Assembly: GCA_040218045.1 (NCBI GenBank)
Contig: JAVJQA010000006.1
Span: 62,001-126,000 of the forward strand
Direction: 5' to 3'
From: Marinoscillum sp040218045
GTDB taxonomy: Bacteria > Bacteroidota > Bacteroidia > Cytophagales > Cyclobacteriaceae
Length of the DNA stretch: 64,000 nt
The position numbers were made by a program, and so were the translations under genes. This document shows, piece by piece, positions 59,603 through 64,000 of this stretch (position 1 is the first letter of the stretch; each line of letters starts with the position of its first letter). The notes beneath the pieces are model-generated. The model searched no databases. It was not told the origin of the DNA and saw only the letters and a list, made by a program, of their open reading frames with translations.

Positions 59603-59642
59603 ATATATTCTCCGTGTTTTGAACTTGCGCAGGAGAATATAT
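59603..59642 (-). promoter_or_regulatory. Perfect 11-bp inverted repeat at the start of the 139-residue gene
   Basis: ATATATTCTCC (59603-59613) and GGAGAATATAT (59632-59642), 18 bp apart; the near arm begins 1 bp before the ATG (59601) and includes the GGAG Shine-Dalgarno sequence. It can work as an operator, or the RNA hairpin could hide the ribosome-binding site. Confidence 0.6.
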
Positions 59643-59777
59643 CTCAAAATGTATTATGTCAATTTATTTTTATCGTAAACTTCAATTAAGAAAAGACGTG
59701 ATAATTTATAGTGCCACGGCAATTATTCGGTTGGGGAAAAAACAGCAAGAGCTCGGGCTGGTTTGATTTAGAATAGG

Positions 59778-61325
59778 TTAGCCTTGCTCAAACTCAATCA
59801 CTGCGAAATTCTCCTTCTCGGTACCCCAATACTTACCAGGTTTGAACACCACTGCTTCCACAATATTGTTATTCGCTGAACGTCCTGTTTTTAACTTGGT
59901 AAAGTCATCAGGAGACAACCGGAAATACATTTGCTGGTTCTTGCTTTTGCTTAGCTGTTTGTCCTTATCGTAATTGACATTTTGAAAGAGGGTGAGTTCC
60001 TTGCCAATGATTTCGGCAGCCCATTGATTGGTTTCCACATCAGAGTTACTGGCAAAAATCTTGAGATTCAGATTGCTGAGTAGACTCTTGGCTTTTGCTT
60101 CGGGTTGATTATTACCCATTACAAATATCAAGTTATTGATGTTTTGGGTGATAAAGACAGAGGCAACCATTGAAGACCTTGCTGTTAATTGGAATAGGCT
60201 GTCATACATTGGACTGCAAAGGTTTTGATATTCGTCAATCCATAGTGCTACTGGCTTGGGATCATCTTCACTCTGAATAACTCTCCGCTCCATCGCTGCT
60301 TGAAAGCTTGTTTTATAGATGGTTGAGGCCAAGATACCGGCTAAACCGAATTCTTTCACACTAAAGTCAACAATCACAATCTTGTTATTGAGATAGATGC
60401 TTTCCGGCTCAAGTTCGGAACTATGCCCTCCTGAAAACTGGTTTTTCAATATCCCATTATTCAAGAAAGGATCAATAATTCCTAGAAATGATTCCACTAC
60501 TATACTTCTCGGCCTCTCTGAAAGCAGGGCAAACTCGTGCATCCAATAATCATCGACTATCCCTCGTACTTCTTGATCTCCTGCAAATTCAGGATTTCTC
60601 AGTTTGATAATTGTACTCAAAAAGAAATCGGCCTTGGCCCATAATGACAAATCACTCTTGGCTTTCTGCTTCTTTTGAGGGTCTGTTTCATCATTGGCGT
60701 TAGCAGTTTTTATTAAGAGCTCATAGAGCTGAACAGTATCTCGATCAAAGCATTTGGACACAATTCTGCGCATGTTCGAAATGCTGACTTCCTCACCGGT
60801 TAGGCGGAGTAGGGAGATTGTGCGATTGATTAATCTCCTAAGAGCATTATCCCAAAAGCGCTCATCATTGCCACTTGAGCCTCCGCTAAGATGAATTCTT
60901 GTTTGCTCATTGAGACTCATCAAGGCATTGGCTGAATTAATAATTTCTCCTGCTCCTTCACCTTCACGATCCATTTCGTACTTCAGGAAGTTAAATTTTA
61001 AACCACTGGTTTTGTTAAAGACAATGATATCCTTTTCCCTTTCAGGCGCTTCTTTACGAATGTAATCTTGGAAACGCTTACTTTCGTCAGATTTTACACA
61101 AAGGATGCAAAAGCCATATCCACTTTTAAGCATCGCTAGAGCTAAGTGACGACCAGGGCCACTTGATTTACCACTTCCAGTGGCTCCCAGTATGAGTGAT
61201 CCCTCGACGCTATCTGCCCAAGTAATAATTTCCTTGGTGCCTGGCATCTCCAAAAGTGTCTGATCTAGAATTTCTTCAATTCTGTTTTTGGGGGCTGCCT
61301 GTTTCTTTTGGAATATGTTTTTCAA
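59778..61325 (-). CDS. VirD4/TraD-type coupling ATPase
   Basis: 515 residues. Walker A LILGATGSGKSSGPGRHL (about 50), Walker B ALWIDEYQNLCSPMYDSLF (about 363), then a sensor-like SVFITQNINNLIFVMG and KAKSLLSNLNLKIFASNSD, as in TraD/TraG/VirD4 coupling proteins that carry the relaxase-DNA complex to the secretion channel. The two N-terminal membrane helices of full VirD4 are missing, so it resembles soluble TrwB/VirD4 forms or a mobilisation-type helper. It follows a 92-residue and a 90-residue gene by short gaps on the same strand. Confidence 0.87.
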   Translation of the reverse strand: MKNIFQKKQAAPKNRIEEILDQTLLEMPGTKEIITWADSVEGSLILGATGSGKSSGPGRHLALAMLKSGYGFCILCVKSDESKRFQDYIRKEAPEREKDIIVFNKTSGLKFNFLKYEMDREGEGAGEIINSANALMSLNEQTRIHLSGGSSGNDERFWDNALRRLINRTISLLRLTGEEVSISNMRRIVSKCFDRDTVQLYELLIKTANANDETDPQKKQKAKSDLSLWAKADFFLSTIIKLRNPEFAGDQEVRGIVDDYWMHEFALLSERPRSIVVESFLGIIDPFLNNGILKNQFSGGHSSELEPESIYLNNKIVIVDFSVKEFGLAGILASTIYKTSFQAAMERRVIQSEDDPKPVALWIDEYQNLCSPMYDSLFQLTARSSMVASVFITQNINNLIFVMGNNQPEAKAKSLLSNLNLKIFASNSDVETNQWAAEIIGKELTLFQNVNYDKDKQLSKSKNQQMYFRLSPDDFTKLKTGRSANNNIVEAVVFKPGKYWGTEKENFAVIEFEQG

Positions 61326-61346
61326 TGAAAAGTTAGTTTTGAAAAA

Positions 61347-61625
61347 TCAGCCTTTATCCAGATCGTTAGACCGATCCTTTTGCGAGCCATCGAAATCCTT
61401 CTTATATTCTTCTTTGAGTTGATCTGTAGAGAAATTTTTAATTGCTACTTTTTCTAGTTCATGCTGCTTCAAACGATCCTGAAACCCTTTTGTATACTCG
61501 CTCGGTTCCCCATCCAGAATTTCTATTTTGCCAATTTGCTCAGGGAATTGGGTTATGATCAAGTCAGCATCGTTATATGCCCTTTTATATAAATCAGATA
61601 GCTCAAGGTTTTCTACTTCTGCCAT
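61347..61625 (-). CDS. Unknown small hydrophilic protein
   Basis: 92 residues, acidic and lysine-rich (ENLELSDLYKRAYNDADLII, EEYKKDFDGSQKDRSNDL). No family recognised. Its start is 4 bp after the HTH gene's stop and its end 21 bp before the coupling ATPase, suggesting a common transcript. Confidence 0.55.
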   Translation of the reverse strand: MAEVENLELSDLYKRAYNDADLIITQFPEQIGKIEILDGEPSEYTKGFQDRLKQHELEKVAIKNFSTDQLKEEYKKDFDGSQKDRSNDLDKG

Positions 61626-61629
61626 ATAC

Positions 61630-61902
61630 TTAGAAGATTGATGATTTTTTCCTTTCGATGAATTCTTCTATCGAAAAACGATTATATAGGATGGTTTTTG
61701 CATTGATTTTGGAGAACTCTATTTCTCCTTCATCCCTTAATTTTTGAAGAGTGGTCAGAGATTTGATTCTCAGAATTTCCATAGCCTCTGATCCATCAAT
61801 CCATTTATCTACACGTTCCTTATCATTACCCAACTTTTGAACAGCTTGTTCAAGCAGTGCATAAAAGGCATCAGATTCTATGACAATCACGTCCATCTCC
61901 AA
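61630..61902 (-). CDS. Excisionase-family HTH protein
   Basis: 90 residues ending in a MerR/excisionase-type winged helix of the Bacteroidota kind: WIDGSEAMEILRIKSLTTLQ, KLRDEGEIEFSKINAKTILYNRFSI-like (ILYNRFSIEEFIERKK). Such proteins act as excisionases or as regulators on integrative elements. First gene of the coupling-protein operon. Confidence 0.8.
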   Translation of the reverse strand: MEMDVIVIESDAFYALLEQAVQKLGNDKERVDKWIDGSEAMEILRIKSLTTLQKLRDEGEIEFSKINAKTILYNRFSIEEFIERKKSSIF

Positions 61903-61999
61903 GTGTGAATTTCAATTAGTTAATAATATTACATTTATGCCTGAAATTCTAATTTTGGAAGGAGTAAACATAAGATTCTGTAGTAAAATAGATCACGGT

Positions 62000-62725
62000 T
62001 TAATCACTAATCATGCTCATCACAGGGCTAGGAAATGATTGTGAATTGGAAAATTTTGGTGTGTTGACTCTGTTTTCCAAACCATTCTCCATTCCAATAG
62101 CAGGTTCAGATTTCATTAGCGCATACTTGAGATCGTCATTGAGACTTGAGAAATCTATTGCATTCGAATCAAGATAAAACCCAGTTTTATTAAAACCATC
62201 ATCGTTATAAATAAAGTATCCTTGTGTTGTTCCGTCTACTTCAACTCTTTGCAATTTAAATGACTCATCTTCATGGCCAGTTACAAATGTTTGACCATCG
62301 GGAGATGTTATGCATGAATGTCTTCCATCGCCATTAGAAGCAAATTTGGCCAAAAAGTCCTCGGGACTGACTTCTGAAAAATCTGAACCAAGATCAAGAA
62401 GCTCATCATCAACCGATAAATTACCATTCTCATCCATGAAGTAGGTAACAATATCGTTTCCAAGACCGAGACTATTTATGTTTTGAGCGTTAATATCGAT
62501 GGGCTGGCCATAGGTGATGTTTTCCGCCTCAGTTCGCGAAACACCCCCAAGCCGAATTTCCATGCATACAACAGATTGTGGATTACCCTGATCTCCAAGA
62601 ATTTGTGAAAGCAGGTATCTATAAAAAAGATTTCCATTGCCTTGAAAGTCCTTTCTTTTATTCGAGGAGGATGAACTATTCTCTAAATCGTTTTCCGAAT
62701 CTATTATCATCGCGTCAATGTCCAA
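62000..62725 (-). CDS. Unknown acidic protein near the right edge
   Basis: 241 residues, no signal peptide, acidic start with a serine run (SENDLENSSSSSNKRKDFQG), then a mixed body (YFMDENGNLSVDDELLDLGS, FKLQRVEVDGTTQGYFIYND). No family recognised; calcium-type DxNxD-like loops (MDENGNLS) might be structural. Divergent from the secreted protein gene at 62876. Confidence 0.55.
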   Translation of the reverse strand: MDIDAMIIDSENDLENSSSSSNKRKDFQGNGNLFYRYLLSQILGDQGNPQSVVCMEIRLGGVSRTEAENITYGQPIDINAQNINSLGLGNDIVTYFMDENGNLSVDDELLDLGSDFSEVSPEDFLAKFASNGDGRHSCITSPDGQTFVTGHEDESFKLQRVEVDGTTQGYFIYNDDGFNKTGFYLDSNAIDFSSLNDDLKYALMKSEPAIGMENGLENRVNTPKFSNSQSFPSPVMSMISD

Positions 62726-62875
62726 GGCGAATACTCCCTTTTTCCCTATTAATTATACTAATTTTCAATTAAGGAATGATTAAAAGTAATTGATTCAGCA
62801 TTTATCGATTCAAAATGGCCAATGAGCATGTTTTTTTGATTAAAAATCCAGATTTTTGAACAAACACCTAATCTC

Positions 62876-64000
62876 ATGAAAATCAGCTATATAATAACTC
62901 TTTTCTTACTCTCAATTTCTTTTCTTACTCGATCACAGACAGTTTTAATCACTCCTATTAAGGTTGAAGCATCTTCTGTGGCATCAGGAACTTCAAAAAA
63001 AGAGGGAGTTGAATATGAATGGAAGATTTCGCCTAATAGTTTAATGGATGGGGATTTTGACTTTGGCTGGATGCCAGAAGTAAATAAAGAAGGAGCAACA
63101 GGAGAATGGTTTAAGTTTATTTTTTCAGGGAGAATTAGAGTAGAAAAGGTATTGTGGCACAACTTAAAGGTTAATGCACATAATGTCCCTTCTTACAATG
63201 TGTCTGCGTATGATGTTCCTTCGTATAATCTTGTGAAGAAAGTAGAGATAACTACATCCAATGGAGATGTATTTACAAAATACTTGAGCAAGATAGCTGG
63301 CCCACAGGTCTTAAAATTGAATTGCGAATGTGAATGGATAAGATTTGAAATCTTAGAGGTCTATCCTGGAGGAGGGAGAGGCTATACTGCTGTTCAGGAA
63401 GTTGAGTTTGTCGGCACTAACTCTTACGCAAAAAACAGACAAGTTGTGGATGTGTCACCTATTATAGACAATGATGAATATAGCGGAGTATTTGAGTCCA
63501 AAGGTGTTATCAATTTAGGTAATTCAATTAAAGGGAATGAATATTCTATCAAAGGGGTTAGTCGGTTTTATATTTACAAAGAAGATTGGAATTCAAGTGG
63601 GGGTACTACATATGGGTATTTAGAAAAATATCCTAATAAATTGTTTTTAGGAAATCCAAGGGTTGAAATGGTATCACTAAAAAAGGATCAGGTTGAGAAG
63701 GGTGGAAAACCGGGATTTCTAAAACTGAATTATGATACATTCGCTGGTGAATATCAAAGATTAGGGAATGCCTCTATCGCAGCTGATAAAAATTTTCGTC
63801 ATCTGTCAAAGAACTTACTAGAGCATACAGCTCACGATAAATTGATACTTGGGAGAGTGAAATCAGGATTTAGAGATCGAGCCAATAGTATCGTAATTTA
63901 TTCATCGTTTAACCCAGACTCTTTAAGCAATATTGTTTTTCAAAGGGAAATTGATGCTGAATTGATATATAAGGGGAGTTCTAGTGCATATTTTCAAGAA
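62876..64000 (+). CDS. Secreted protein with discoidin-like domain (truncated by window end)
   Basis: The frame runs open for 375 codons to the window edge. It starts with a signal peptide (MKISYIITLFLLSISFLTRS) and has an F5/8 type C-like, glycan-binding-type domain at about 30-180: GWMPEVNKEGATGEWFKFIF, VEKVLWHNLKVNA, VKKVEITTSNGDVFTKYL, WIRFEILEVYPGGGRGYTAV, QEVEFVGTN. The remaining part resembles no family I recognise. The gene seems to be from the host or a further cargo, and no stop codon was reached. Confidence 0.7.
   Translation, partial: MKISYIITLFLLSISFLTRSQTVLITPIKVEASSVASGTSKKEGVEYEWKISPNSLMDGDFDFGWMPEVNKEGATGEWFKFIFSGRIRVEKVLWHNLKVNAHNVPSYNVSAYDVPSYNLVKKVEITTSNGDVFTKYLSKIAGPQVLKLNCECEWIRFEILEVYPGGGRGYTAVQEVEFVGTNSYAKNRQVVDVSPIIDNDEYSGVFESKGVINLGNSIKGNEYSIKGVSRFYIYKEDWNSSGGTTYGYLEKYPNKLFLGNPRVEMVSLKKDQVEKGGKPGFLKLNYDTFAGEYQRLGNASIAADKNFRHLSKNLLEHTAHDKLILGRVKSGFRDRANSIVIYSSFNPDSLSNIVFQREIDAELIYKGSSSAYFQE

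Overview
The window looks like a chromosome segment of a gliding-type Bacteroidota, probably order Cytophagales. The evidence is a complete gldK-gldL-gldM-gldN type IX secretion/gliding block with a PorP/SprF-like protein and a DUF4271 protein, a TonB-dependent receptor paired with a surface lipoprotein, a LytS/LytTR pair, a periplasmic-propeller histidine kinase, and core genes that mostly lack Shine-Dalgarno sequences. The exact genus cannot be read from the sequence.

From 1 to about 30.8 kb the content is ordinary core genome: the 3' end of uvrC, the minus-strand run OMP-DUF4271-hemD-porP-gldKLMN, hemW, a TerB-like helical protein, a LytTR two-component pair, uvrA, a LOG-family protein, a TIGR01777 epimerase, a TonB receptor/beta-helix lipoprotein pair, a MoxR ATPase, a DksA-type zinc finger protein, an arsenic cluster (arsR-arsI plus an ArsO-like monooxygenase) with two matching ArsR-type operators, and a 1041-residue sensor kinase.

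From 30.8 to 31.7 kb lies a tRNA hot spot. It holds tRNA-Gly(GCC), a broken 5' copy of tRNA-Leu, a GIY-YIG nuclease gene with an early stop codon, an intact tRNA-Leu(UAA), then 3' halves of a tRNA-Asn and a tRNA-Met set among repeated hairpins and two copies of an 18-bp direct repeat. These look like scars of successive insertions at tRNA genes.

From 31.7 kb to the end the DNA is accessory. The first part (31.7-42.1 kb) has an uncharacterised 1356-residue protein divergent from a PHP plus SMC-like ATPase (TrlF type), a tyrosine integrase with direct repeats in front of it, a PrtN-like small regulator, and an Mrr-type nuclease. The second part (42.3-62.7 kb) is a mobilisable or conjugative element or integrated plasmid: HigB/HigA-like toxin-antitoxin, radC, ardC, ssb, an Xre regulator with four matching 18-bp palindromes, a MobF relaxase-helicase, a VirD4/TraD coupling ATPase, an excisionase-type HTH protein, and many unknown lipoproteins and membrane proteins. 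No VirB-type channel genes are seen in the window. Several genes here carry clear Shine-Dalgarno sequences, unlike the core genes, which suggests import from a donor that uses them. A nested inverted repeat upstream of ssb-ardC is a candidate single-strand promoter or transfer-related structure. The window ends inside a secreted protein with a discoidin-like domain.
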